From assembly GCA_945862325.1 (NCBI GenBank), contig CAMAXZ010000017.1:1-64000 (forward strand): a DNA stretch of 64,000 nt. Reading direction: 5' to 3'. Positions 51,358 to 59,354 of the stretch are shown here, piece by piece. How positions within the stretch are numbered: position 1 is the stretch's first letter; each line of letters opens with the position of its first letter. The stretch comes from Klebsiella pneumoniae. Lineage in GTDB: Bacteria > Myxococcota_A > UBA796 > SXON01. A model generated the notes under the pieces. It had not been told where the DNA came from. It saw only the letters and a program-made list of their open reading frames with translations, and searched no databases. The position numbers and the translations under genes are program-made.

Positions 51358-52344
51358 TCACCCGCGCGGGGTCCGCCATCCGGCGGGATGCGCGCGCATC
51401 CACGCCCACGCGCTCCCGACGATCGTGTCGAGGTCCTGGCGCCGCGGGCTCCACCCGAGGTCTGCGCGGATGCGCGCGCTGCTGGCGACGAGCACCGCGG
51501 GGTCTCCGGCGCGGCGGGGCCCCTCCACCACCGGGATGTCGCGGCCCACCACCGCCTCGGCGGCGCGGATGACCTCGCGCACCGAGAACCCGCCGCCGCA
51601 GCCCAGGTTCCACACTCGGCTCGGGTGACCGGCCGCGAGGGCGCGCACCGCCAGCACGTGGGCGTCCGCGAGGTCGAGCACATGGACGTAGTCGCGGATG
51701 CACGTCCCGTCCGGGGTCGGGTAGTCCGTGCCGAAGAGCTGCACCTGCGGCCCGACCCCGAGCGCGGACTTCAAGACCCGCGGGATGAGGTGGGTCTCGG
51801 GATCGTGATCTTCCCCCGCGCGCGCGCTCGCGCCGGCGGCGTTGAAATAGCGCAGGGACGCGTAGCGGATGCCGTAGGCGCCGCCGTACCAATGCAACGC
51901 CCGCTCGAACGCGAGCTTCGTCTCGCCGTACGGGCTCGTCGGACGCGTGGCGTCGTCCTCTTCGACCGGCTGCTTCTCGGGCTCGCCGTACACGCTGGCG
52001 CTGCTGCTGAACACGAGGTTGGACACCCCGCACACGCGCATCGCGTCGAGCAGGCCCAGCCCGAGGACGACGTTCTGGTGGAAGTAGCTGGCCGGGTCAC
52101 GAACCGAGACCCCGACGAGCGAGACGGCGGCCATGTGCACGACGGCGTCGACCCCGTCGAGCGCGCCTCGGAGCGCCTCCCCGTCGCGCAGGTCCGCGTG
52201 CACGAACCGCGCCCCTTCCGGGATGGCGGGCGCGTGGCCGGTCGACAAGCTGTCGAAGACGACCACCTCGTCGCCGCCGGCGAGCAGCTGCTCGGCGACA
52301 ACACTGCCGATGTACCCGGCTCCGCCCGTCACGAGTACGCGCAT
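51358..52344 (-). CDS. galE: UDP-glucose 4-epimerase
   Basis: 328 residues. NAD-binding motif TGGAGYIGS, the catalytic YxxxK in SPYGETK, and the substrate segment YVHVLDLADAHVLA are all present. It interconverts UDP-glucose and UDP-galactose for polysaccharide synthesis. The ATG has GGAGGGG upstream. It is 46 bases downstream of folE2 in the same direction. Some family members act on UDP-N-acetyl sugars as well; the specificity is not evident. Confidence 0.94.
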   Translation of the reverse strand: MRVLVTGGAGYIGSVVAEQLLAGGDEVVVFDSLSTGHAPAIPEGARFVHADLRDGEALRGALDGVDAVVHMAAVSLVGVSVRDPASYFHQNVVLGLGLLDAMRVCGVSNLVFSSSASVYGEPEKQPVEEDDATRPTSPYGETKLAFERALHWYGGAYGIRYASLRYFNAAGASARAGEDHDPETHLIPRVLKSALGVGPQVQLFGTDYPTPDGTCIRDYVHVLDLADAHVLAVRALAAGHPSRVWNLGCGGGFSVREVIRAAEAVVGRDIPVVEGPRRAGDPAVLVASSARIRADLGWSPRRQDLDTIVGSAWAWMRAHPAGWRTPRG

Positions 52345-52390
52345 GCCCCCTCCGCGCGACCCGGTATCATGCGGCGCGGCGGGCGCCGGG

Positions 52391-53494
52391 TCACGCGCCG
52401 GACATGCACCAGCGGAGCGTGGCTTCCGGATCGGCGGCGATCCGCGCCCGCACGTGGTCGGGGAGGATCCCGGCGCGCAGGCGCACCACGTCGGCCTCCT
52501 GACCGAGCGCCGCGGCGAGCGCCTCGAACGCGCCCGGCGCGAGGGCGCGCGCCCCGCACTCGACCCGCGACAGGAGCGCCGCGCTCACGCCGACGCGCCG
52601 CCCGAGCTCCGCCTGCGACCAACCGCGCGCCGCGCGCTCGGCGCGCAGCCACGCCCCGAACTCCGGTGCCGCCGCCGGCGGGTCCGCGGACGCGACCGAA
52701 GGCGCGTCGACCGCCTCGCCGTCGACCACGAGCTCGGCCCAGGCGGAGTGATTGTGGATGCTCTCGAGGTTCTCGACGGAGACCCGCAGCCAGGTGGCGC
52801 GCGGGCGCAGCGCCGCCGTGACGTCCCGCACCAGATCCTCGACGAACCTCGGGTTGTCGTACGCCCGCTCGGTCACCCACTTCTCGTCTTCGCGCTTGAG
52901 CAGCGCGTACAGCGGCGCGCTCGCGCAGGCCTCGACCGCGTCGACCACGTCCTCGATCCACAAGAAGTCGGGCCCCCGGATCTCCACGTCGACCAGGCCG
53001 CGCTGATTGTGCGCGCCATACGCGCTCACGGCCTTGCTGCACGGGCAGAGGGTGGTGACCGGCACGCGCACCGACAGCGTGAACTGGAAACAACCGCCGG
53101 AGCGCCTCGCGTGGAAACCCGCCTGATAGCTCATCAACGAAGCGACCCCGGAGACCGGGGCGCGCCGCTCGACGAAGTACGGGAACCGCACGTCGAGCTG
53201 GGCGTCTTCGGCCTCCAACCGCCGCTGAATGGCGGCGAGCACGTCGGGTAGGTTCTTCAGCGACAGCTCCCCGCGCACGCCATTGAGCACCTCGACGAAG
53301 CGCGACATGTGCGTGCCCTTCACGTCGGCGGGCAGCGTGACCGACGCGTCGATCGTCGCCACCGTGGCCTGGGTGCGGTTCGCGCGATCCCACACGACGA
53401 TGGGGTACGCGAGGCCGCGGATGCCCACGCGGTCGATCGGGATGCCGCGGGCGTCGGGCTCGGCGGCGTGGTCAGGGAGGCGAGCGCGGCTCAT
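52391..53494 (-). CDS. folE2: GTP cyclohydrolase FolE2 fused to an XRE-type HTH domain
   Basis: 367 residues. Residues 1-255 are FolE2 (GCYH-IB): IPIDRVGIRGLAYPIVVWDR, KGTHMSRFVEVLN, and the catalytic Cys in TTLCPCSKAVSAYGAHNQRG. FolE2 makes dihydroneopterin triphosphate from GTP, the first step of folate and of queuosine or biopterin-type pathways. A linker leads to an XRE/Cro-like HTH (WLRAERAARGWSQAELGRRV, VSAALLSRVECG) at about 277-335 and a helical end. FolE2 is normally about 260-300 residues and lacks DNA-binding domains, so the fusion is unusual. It is divergent from queD. Confidence 0.88.
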   Translation of the reverse strand: MSRARLPDHAAEPDARGIPIDRVGIRGLAYPIVVWDRANRTQATVATIDASVTLPADVKGTHMSRFVEVLNGVRGELSLKNLPDVLAAIQRRLEAEDAQLDVRFPYFVERRAPVSGVASLMSYQAGFHARRSGGCFQFTLSVRVPVTTLCPCSKAVSAYGAHNQRGLVDVEIRGPDFLWIEDVVDAVEACASAPLYALLKREDEKWVTERAYDNPRFVEDLVRDVTAALRPRATWLRVSVENLESIHNHSAWAELVVDGEAVDAPSVASADPPAAAPEFGAWLRAERAARGWSQAELGRRVGVSAALLSRVECGARALAPGAFEALAAALGQEADVVRLRAGILPDHVRARIAADPEATLRWCMSGA

Positions 53495-53505
53495 GAGCGG
53501 TGGGT

Positions 53506-53511
53506 TATCCT
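53506..53511 (+). promoter_or_regulatory. -10-like box TATCCT before queD
   Basis: TATCCT lies seven bases before the queD ATG, with no Shine-Dalgarno and no clear -35, another leaderless candidate. The folE2/queD gap is only 24 bases, so divergent promoters must overlap the gene starts, and the folE2 HTH domain could act here. Confidence 0.35.
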
Positions 53512-53518
53512 TGGCAAC

Positions 53519-53986
53519 ATGTCCATGCCAGATTCGTCAACGCTGACGTGCACCCGCCGCCTCGAGTGGGACGCGATGCACCGAATCCCCCGTCACGAGA
53601 GCAAGTGCTCGGCGTTCCACGGGCATCGCTACGCCGCGGAGCTCACGTGCGACGCGCGGGCCCTCGACGACCGCGGGCGTGTCATCGACTTCGGCGTGGT
53701 GAAGGAGCTCGTCGGCGGGTGGATCGACCGCCACTGGGATCACACCGCCATCCTTCAGCGGGATGATCCGGACCCCGCGGTTCACGTGCTCGCGGCTTCG
53801 AACGCGGCGTACGGCCGCCCCGTGTACTGGCTCGACGCGCCGCCGACGGCGGAGGTCATCGTCGCGGAGCTCGCGCGCGTCGCGGCGGCGCTGCTCGCTG
53901 ACCACGGCGTCCGGGTCACGCGGGTCCGCCTGTGGGAGACCCCGAACGGCAGCGCGGAGTGGGTGGCGCGTGGCCTGGACCGGTAA
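53519..53986 (+). CDS. queD: 6-carboxy-tetrahydropterin synthase / PTPS-like QueD
   Basis: 155 residues. Zinc ligands and catalytic residues are visible in LEWDAMHRIPRHESKCSAFHGHRY (His, catalytic Cys, HGH), with DHTAIL and ETPNGSAEW completing the site. QueD acts on dihydroneopterin triphosphate, the product of FolE2, toward 7-deazaguanine and queuosine; PTPS-type members instead make a biopterin precursor. The ATG at 53519 is the family start; the longer track start reads through the folE2 start region. It overlaps the next gene by 17 bases. Confidence 0.93.
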   Translation: MSMPDSSTLTCTRRLEWDAMHRIPRHESKCSAFHGHRYAAELTCDARALDDRGRVIDFGVVKELVGGWIDRHWDHTAILQRDDPDPAVHVLAASNAAYGRPVYWLDAPPTAEVIVAELARVAAALLADHGVRVTRVRLWETPNGSAEWVARGLDR

Positions 53987-55031
53987 ACTCCTCGGAGGGC
54001 TCGTCGGCGGCATGGTCGGGGGCCCCGTCGGGCTCGGGGTCGGCGCGGCGCTCGGTCACTGGCTCGCCGACGGCGACGCCGCGTCCGCGGATCGCTCCCT
54101 GGCGCTGCTGCGCCTCGAGTGGCGCCATCACGCGTTCGCGGCGTCGGGACCGGGCGTGCGTGTGGTGCCGATCTGGCGGGCGGTGGGCAAGGAGGGCCAG
54201 GACGTGGCGGTGCACGTCGGGTGCGGCGACGTGGACGCGCGCGGCGTGGTGACGCTCGACACGGCCGACGAAACTGTCTCTCTACCCTCATTTTTCCTTC
54301 CTTATCGAGCGATCGACCCGACCGAGGTGGCGCCGCGCGCCCGCGTGCACGCGGCCCTGCGCGGCGGCGGCGCCCGCGACGAGGCGGTGTTCGACGTGCC
54401 CCTCCCCAATCGCGTGCGGCGCATGGGCTCGAGCGGGCCGGCGCGCCTGGTCATGGCGCTCGTCGCGTGCGCACGGGCGGACGGACGTCGGCTCGCGCGC
54501 TCCCACGGGCGGTTCGTCGAGGACACCTTCCGGGCCGCCCACGCGCTCGACGACCGCGGCCACGCGTGGCTCCGCGCCTGGGCCGCCGAGCTCGACGACG
54601 CCGACGTCGCCCGCCTCGCGGCGGCGCGGGTCGCGCGGCGCCTCGAACCCCACCTCGCGGAAGCGGACCGCGACGCGCTCCTCACGTGGCTGATGCGCGG
54701 CGTGCGCCACGCGTGGCCCGGCGCCGCCCAGGAGGCGTGGGCGGCGGAGCTCGCGCTCGCGCTCGGCCGCGACGCCGCCGACATCGCGCGCCTGTGGGCC
54801 GAAGTCCAGGGGGAAGGCGATGAAAATGCCGAGGCCGCGGCGCTGCTCGGCGTGCCCCCGGGGTGCTCGCTCGACGTGGCTCGCGGCGCGTGGCTTCGTC
54901 TCGTCCGGCAGCACCACCCCGATCTTGCGCGCGACCCGGAGGACGCGGCCCGGCGGACGCGACGGACCGCCGCGTTGAACGCGGCGTGGCAGGTGCTCCA
55001 AGCGGAGCGGGGCGGATCCGCAGGACGATAG
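53970..55031 (+). CDS. J-domain protein with N-terminal membrane anchor, DjlA/TerB-like
   Basis: 353 residues from a GTG inside queD. The N-terminus WTGKLLGGLVGGMVGGPVGLGVGAALG is a glycine-zipper membrane segment, as in DjlA. The middle is helical and contains LVMALVACARADGRRLARSHGRFVED, close to a TerB-like domain. The C-terminal 70 residues are a J domain with LLGVPPGCSLDVARGAWLRLVRQHHPDLARDPED, including HPD. It would recruit DnaK at the membrane. The end of the track ORF is right, but its first 69 codons are shadow. Confidence 0.8.
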   Translation: MAWTGKLLGGLVGGMVGGPVGLGVGAALGHWLADGDAASADRSLALLRLEWRHHAFAASGPGVRVVPIWRAVGKEGQDVAVHVGCGDVDARGVVTLDTADETVSLPSFFLPYRAIDPTEVAPRARVHAALRGGGARDEAVFDVPLPNRVRRMGSSGPARLVMALVACARADGRRLARSHGRFVEDTFRAAHALDDRGHAWLRAWAAELDDADVARLAAARVARRLEPHLAEADRDALLTWLMRGVRHAWPGAAQEAWAAELALALGRDAADIARLWAEVQGEGDENAEAAALLGVPPGCSLDVARGAWLRLVRQHHPDLARDPEDAARRTRRTAALNAAWQVLQAERGGSAGR

Positions 55032-55095
55032 CCACGGGCGTATCCCCGACGCGAACGCTTTCGACGCACGCGCTCGGCTCCGAACCCTGTCGGCG

Positions 55096-55124
55096 TTGCG
55101 ACCGTGGGCGCGGTGCTCTACCAT
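55096..55124 (+). promoter_or_regulatory. Promoter of the Asp-Thr lipoprotein gene (TTGCGA-N17-TACCAT)
   Basis: TTGCGA and TACCAT are 17 bases apart and the -10 ends seven bases before the ATG. It resembles the groES and dnaK promoters and again predicts a leaderless transcript. Confidence 0.5.
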
Positions 55125-55131
55125 TCGCCGC

Positions 55132-55713
55132 ATGATCACCCTCCTCTTCGCCAGCCTGCTCGCCTGCACCACCGCCTCGATCGCCCTGGGCGACGCCGAC
55201 ACCGGCATTCCGGACGCGGACGCGGACACCGATACCGACTCGGACACCGACACCGATACCGATACCGATACCGATACCGATACCGATACCGATACCGATA
55301 CCGACACCGATACGGACACCGACACCGATACGGACACCGACACCGACACCGACACCGACGTCCCGGTGGATCGCGTCTACACGGGTTGGGTGGCCGGCGT
55401 GCTCGTGTGGGGCGGCTGGGACGAAGAGGACTCGAGCGAGTGCGAGGGCGAGTTCGAGATCCTCGTGACCGCCGACGGCGAGGTCAGCGGCGAGGCGGAC
55501 TGCAGCGCCGGCCGCGAGCTCCGCATGGACGGCGAGGTCGAGGGCGCGTCGATCCGCTCCGAGGTCCGCGGCACGTGGGCCATCGACTTCGGCCGCGAGG
55601 ACCTCGACTGCGAGCTCGAAGGCGCCATCGACGGCTCCGACATCGTCCTGTCGTGCGAAGGCGACATCGACTGGATGGAGTACGCGTTCACGTTCGAGGG
55701 CAGCGAGCGCTGA
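55132..55713 (+). CDS. Lipoprotein with a long Asp-Thr repeat linker
   Basis: 193 residues. Signal MITLLFASLLACTTAS with lipobox LLAC, then about 45 residues almost wholly Asp-Thr, then a beta-rich C-terminal domain of about 115 residues (VYTGWVAGVLVWGGWDEED, with two further Cys). The D/T linker is typical of myxobacterial surface lipoproteins and probably binds calcium or spaces the domain from the membrane. The ATG at 55132 is preferred to the track start at 55096, which would put the promoter inside the coding region. It is convergent with xseA. Confidence 0.78.
   Translation: MITLLFASLLACTTASIALGDADTGIPDADADTDTDSDTDTDTDTDTDTDTDTDTDTDTDTDTDTDTDTDTDTDTDVPVDRVYTGWVAGVLVWGGWDEEDSSECEGEFEILVTADGEVSGEADCSAGRELRMDGEVEGASIRSEVRGTWAIDFGREDLDCELEGAIDGSDIVLSCEGDIDWMEYAFTFEGSER
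55225..55356 (+). repeat. Hexanucleotide array GA(T/C)ACC, 22 units
   Basis: 22 in-frame six-base units encode Asp-Thr (one unit gives Asp-Ser). Eight identical GATACC units run uninterrupted from 55255 to 55302. Unit-number changes keep the reading frame and so alter only linker length. The long antisense ORF 54288..55355 (a Ser-Val run) is the shadow of this array. Confidence 0.92.
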
Positions 55714-55719
55714 TCGGCG

Positions 55720-55742
55720 GCGCCGTCTTCACCGGACGGCGC
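55720..55742. terminator. Hairpin between the Asp-Thr lipoprotein gene and xseA
   Basis: GCGCCGTC / GACGGCGC with a seven-base loop spans the convergent junction and the xseA stop. It could terminate both transcripts, but there is no T-run. Confidence 0.35.
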
Positions 55743-57027
55743 GGATCTCCGCGGTCGCCTCGCCGGCGCCGAGCCGGAGCTCCACGGTGTCGCCCGACGC
55801 GAGGACGGCGGTGTCGCGCACCACGACGCCCTCCTTGCGCACGATCGCGTAGCCGCGCACGAGCACGGCCAGCGGAGAGAGCGCGTCGAGACGCCCGGCC
55901 GCCGACACCACCGCGTGCTCCCGACGCGCGACGAGGCGCGCGATCGCGGCCTTTGCTTTGCCGTCGTCGAGGATCAACCGGGCGCGACGATCCTGGAGGA
56001 GGCGTTCGGGCGCGCGCACCGGAACCCTGGCGAGGCGCGCGCGGCATCGCTCGACGCGGCGTTCGATCGCCGCGCGGAGGCGCTCATCCAGATCGTCGAG
56101 GCGCAACCTTCCGTTCTCGATCCGCGTGCGAGGATGGACCAGCCGCGCCAAGGTGACCCGGTGACGGGCGCGCTCGACGGCGCGCTGGCTCGACCGCCCG
56201 AGGCGGGATCGCAGGGCCTCGACAGCCTCGACCACGACTCGTCGTACCGGCACCACCAGCTCCGCGGCGTTCGACGGTGTCGCGGCGCGCCTGTCGGCCG
56301 CGAGGTCACACAGGCTGTTGTCCGTCTCGTGGCCGACGGCGGACACGATGGGCAACGGGTACTCCGCCACCGCCCGCACGAGGATCTCTTCGTTGAACGC
56401 GGCGAGGTCCTCGGCGCTCCCTCCGCCGCGTCCGACGATGACGACGTCGCATTGGCCGTCGGCGGCGAGCAGGCGGAGCGCGCGCACGATGTCGGCGGCG
56501 GCGCCCGGGCCTTGAACGAGGCACGGCGCGACCCGGATCGGAAGGCCGGGCCAACGCTGACGCGCCACGTGCAGCACGTCGCGGATCGCCGCGCCGCTCG
56601 CGCTCGTCGCCACCCCGAGGCAGCGCGGGAAGGTAGGCAACGGGCGCTGCTTCGCGGGATCGAACAGCCCCTCGCGCCGCAGGCGCTCGGTGAGCTCGCG
56701 CAGGCGCTGGGCCGCGTCTCCCTGCCCCGCCTTTTTGAGCGCGCGCACGCCGAGGGAGTAGGTCCCGCGCTGCGCGTACACGCTCAGGTCGCCGGTGGCG
56801 ATCACGCGCTCGCCTTCGCGGGGCTGGCGACTCAACTTTTGGTTGTGGCCGCGGAACATCACGCAGCTCAGGGTCGCGTCCTGGTCCTTGAGGGAGAAGT
56901 ACCAGTGGCCCGAGGTGTGCGCCTTGAAGCCCGACACCTCGCCGACGACGTCGACCTCCGAGAAGCGCTCGCGCAGCGACAGGTCGACGCGGCGGGTGAG
57001 GTCGGTGACGGTGAGCGGCTCGCTCAT
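55729..57027 (-). CDS. xseA: Exodeoxyribonuclease VII large subunit
   Basis: 432 residues. N-terminal OB-fold (VDVVGEVSGFKAHTSGHWYF and LKDQDATLSCVMF), then the catalytic domain with GVATSASGAAIRDVL, VGRGGGSAEDLAAFNEE and VSAVGHETDNSLCDLAADRRAATPSNAAE, then a coiled helical arm and a C-terminal barrel part. It degrades single-stranded DNA with XseB, which is not in this window. The ATG at 57027 overlaps the upstream gene stop (ATGA); the longer track ORF is shadow. Confidence 0.94.
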   Translation of the reverse strand: MSEPLTVTDLTRRVDLSLRERFSEVDVVGEVSGFKAHTSGHWYFSLKDQDATLSCVMFRGHNQKLSRQPREGERVIATGDLSVYAQRGTYSLGVRALKKAGQGDAAQRLRELTERLRREGLFDPAKQRPLPTFPRCLGVATSASGAAIRDVLHVARQRWPGLPIRVAPCLVQGPGAAADIVRALRLLAADGQCDVVIVGRGGGSAEDLAAFNEEILVRAVAEYPLPIVSAVGHETDNSLCDLAADRRAATPSNAAELVVPVRRVVVEAVEALRSRLGRSSQRAVERARHRVTLARLVHPRTRIENGRLRLDDLDERLRAAIERRVERCRARLARVPVRAPERLLQDRRARLILDDGKAKAAIARLVARREHAVVSAAGRLDALSPLAVLVRGYAIVRKEGVVVRDTAVLASGDTVELRLGAGEATAEIRAVR

Positions 57028-59354
57028 GCGCTCCTTCTGCCCCACCGCGCGCCCGCGAGCAACGCCGCGAGCGCGACCACGGCCGCCATCGGCAGGAGCC
57101 GGGCCGGCAGCCCCGGGTCGTAGCGGAACACCACCTCGTGGGCGCCAGCGTCGAGGCGCACCGCCCGAAACAGTACATCCGCCCTGTGGATGATCGCCGG
57201 TGCGCGGTCGACCGTGGCCGTCCAGCCGGGCGCGTACGTATCCGCGAGCACGAGCCACCCGGGCCCGTGGGCGCGCACCGTCACTTCGCGATCGGCGTAC
57301 CGCTCGATCGTGGCCGCGCCCGCCGTCGCGGCGAGGCATCCCCCCTCGACGCCCTCGAGCACCACGTGCGTCGCGAGGGGCGCGGCGGGCAGCGCCTCGA
57401 ACGCCGCCTCGACGCCCCCGACGCCCTCGGCGCACGGGGCGACCCGCGCCCTCGGGAGGGCCGCCGGATCCTCGTACAGGTTGACCGCTCCTCGTACGAC
57501 GGGCACGAGGTCCGCAACCGGGTGGACCGTCGCGATCCACCGCACCCCGAGTCTGCGGGCGACGTTGATGTTCTTCAGGTATTCACGGACCTTGTCTCGG
57601 CCACCCGTCGCGAGATCGAGCCCCGCCAGCGCCAGCACCGCGTCGTTTCGGAGCATCAACAGGGGGCTCGGCACGAGGACGTCGTTCGTGCCCCAGAGCA
57701 GCCCGAGCGACGCGGACGCGAGCGACGCGTCGAGCGAGGTCGGCTGATGCCGGTCCACGACGCTCACGCGCGGGCCCCCAGGCTCGGTCATGGCCGGCGT
57801 GAGCCACACCGGCGACTCGCGCGTCTCGCCGACCGGCACCACCGGGTGGAAATCCCTGGCGTAGATCCCGAGGTCAAGCGCGACGAGCGCGGCGAGGAGG
57901 CGCCGGTCCCGACGGCGCACGGCGACCGCGGCCAGGGCGAGCAGGCCGAGGGGGATCAACGTGCGCGGCGAGGCCGGGGAGGTCGAGCGGCGCAGGTCCG
58001 TGAGGATGCGGGCGGCGCGGGCGCCGGCGGCGGCGGGGTCCGCCGGCGTCGGCGGCGGGAGCGCGGCGCGGGCGAGCGCGCTCGACGGAGCAGGCGGGGG
58101 CGGACGCGCGGCGCGGGCCGCGAGGGCCGACGCGAGCCGCTCGAGGAGCGGCGCCTCGGCGAGGTGCGAGGCACCATAAACGAGGCCGAACGCCAGGGAC
58201 CCGAGCACCAGGGCCAGCGTCGTGGCGCGGGCCGCAGCCTCGGAGAGGACGGGCCGGCGCAGGGCCGCGACCCCGTGCGCCGCGAGCACCGAGACGGCGA
58301 GCGCCGTCCACATCGCGAAGCGCACCGGAAAGCGGAACCCATCGAAACCCGGGACCATCCTCAACAACGCCCACGGCGGACCGCCGAGGGCGAGCACCAC
58401 GCCCGCCAGCGCCACGAGCACCCACGCGGGGCGCCGGCGCGCGCCGCACAACGCCAGGACGAAGGGGACGATCCCGATGTAGAAGCTGGCTTCCCAGCTG
58501 TTCGGGCTCGGCCCCCAGTATCCGTCGCCCCGATGGTGGTAGCTCAGCGGCACGTCGGCCGGCCGGTCGAAGCCGAAGGTGTACGGCAGCAACGCCCTCA
58601 CCCACTCGATGGGGTTCAAGGCGCCGATGTTCGCGAACGCGGCGTCGACGCCGCCGTCGCGCGCGCTCTCCCGCGCGAGCTGCAGGGTGGCGACGAGCTG
58701 GGGCGACGCGATCCCCACGCCGACGGCCACGGCCGCCCACCACCACGCCCCGAAGCGTTGCCCGACGGCGTGTACGGCGAGCAGCAGGCCTCCGAACGCG
58801 GCGGCCTGCGGGTGCCCGGCGAGCCCCATGAGGCCCACGGCGAGCGCGAGCACCGCCGGCCTCCGGGTCGCGCCGGCCCACAGCGCCCACCCGAGCCACG
58901 AGGCCGCGGACAACATGCCCAGGTACATCGCGTGCGACACGAGGAACCCGCTCGCGCCCCAGCAGAGCCCGCCGATCCACGCCGCGTGCCACGGGAGCGC
59001 ACGCGCGCGCAGGTAGAGGAACAGCCCGAGCGCCGCCCAGACGAGGTGCCCGAGCACGGCCCACGACAGGGCCAGCCCGTCCGGCAGCGCGAGGTACGCG
59101 ACCATCGTCGGGGGATACAGAAACCCCCCTTCCCCCTCCGCGAGGAGCGGGAAGCCGTTCGCGGCCCCGGGGGTCCACCACGGCACCTCGCCGGCCGCCC
59201 AACGGGTCGCCGCCCAGGCGCGCCACGGGTCGTGGTGGTGCCGGAAGTCGTGGTGCCAGAAGGTCGCCTGGCCGACCGCAGCGCGCGGGGCGAGCAGCGC
59301 GGCGAGCGCCAGGTACCCCAGCGTCGCGGCGATCCGCTCGCGCCGGGCGCTCAA
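57024..59354 (-). CDS. YfhO-family polytopic membrane protein
   Basis: 776 residues with about 12-14 transmembrane helices. The N-terminal region contains HDFRHHHDPWRAWAATRW and EVPWWTPGAANGFPLL, typical of membrane GT-C glycosyltransferases of the YfhO type, and the C-terminal extracytoplasmic domain ends with LVLADTYAPGWTATVDRAP and RAVRLDAGAHEVVFRYDPG, the YfhO signature. It probably moves a sugar from a lipid carrier onto a surface glycan. It overlaps the AP-superfamily gene at 59351 and xseA by four bases. Confidence 0.82.
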   Translation of the reverse strand: MSARRERIAATLGYLALAALLAPRAAVGQATFWHHDFRHHHDPWRAWAATRWAAGEVPWWTPGAANGFPLLAEGEGGFLYPPTMVAYLALPDGLALSWAVLGHLVWAALGLFLYLRARALPWHAAWIGGLCWGASGFLVSHAMYLGMLSAASWLGWALWAGATRRPAVLALAVGLMGLAGHPQAAAFGGLLLAVHAVGQRFGAWWWAAVAVGVGIASPQLVATLQLARESARDGGVDAAFANIGALNPIEWVRALLPYTFGFDRPADVPLSYHHRGDGYWGPSPNSWEASFYIGIVPFVLALCGARRRPAWVLVALAGVVLALGGPPWALLRMVPGFDGFRFPVRFAMWTALAVSVLAAHGVAALRRPVLSEAAARATTLALVLGSLAFGLVYGASHLAEAPLLERLASALAARAARPPPPAPSSALARAALPPPTPADPAAAGARAARILTDLRRSTSPASPRTLIPLGLLALAAVAVRRRDRRLLAALVALDLGIYARDFHPVVPVGETRESPVWLTPAMTEPGGPRVSVVDRHQPTSLDASLASASLGLLWGTNDVLVPSPLLMLRNDAVLALAGLDLATGGRDKVREYLKNINVARRLGVRWIATVHPVADLVPVVRGAVNLYEDPAALPRARVAPCAEGVGGVEAAFEALPAAPLATHVVLEGVEGGCLAATAGAATIERYADREVTVRAHGPGWLVLADTYAPGWTATVDRAPAIIHRADVLFRAVRLDAGAHEVVFRYDPGLPARLLPMAAVVALAALLAGARWGRRSA

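Noticed and set aside
51344-55062. Near-identical 15-base string CCCGACGCGAACGCT at about 51344 and 55046
   Set aside because: Only two short copies in unrelated contexts; consistent with chance in GC-rich DNA and no mobile-element features.
54288-55355. Antisense ORF beginning with a Ser-Val run
   Set aside because: It is the reverse complement of the Asp-Thr hexanucleotide array; no start signals or domains.
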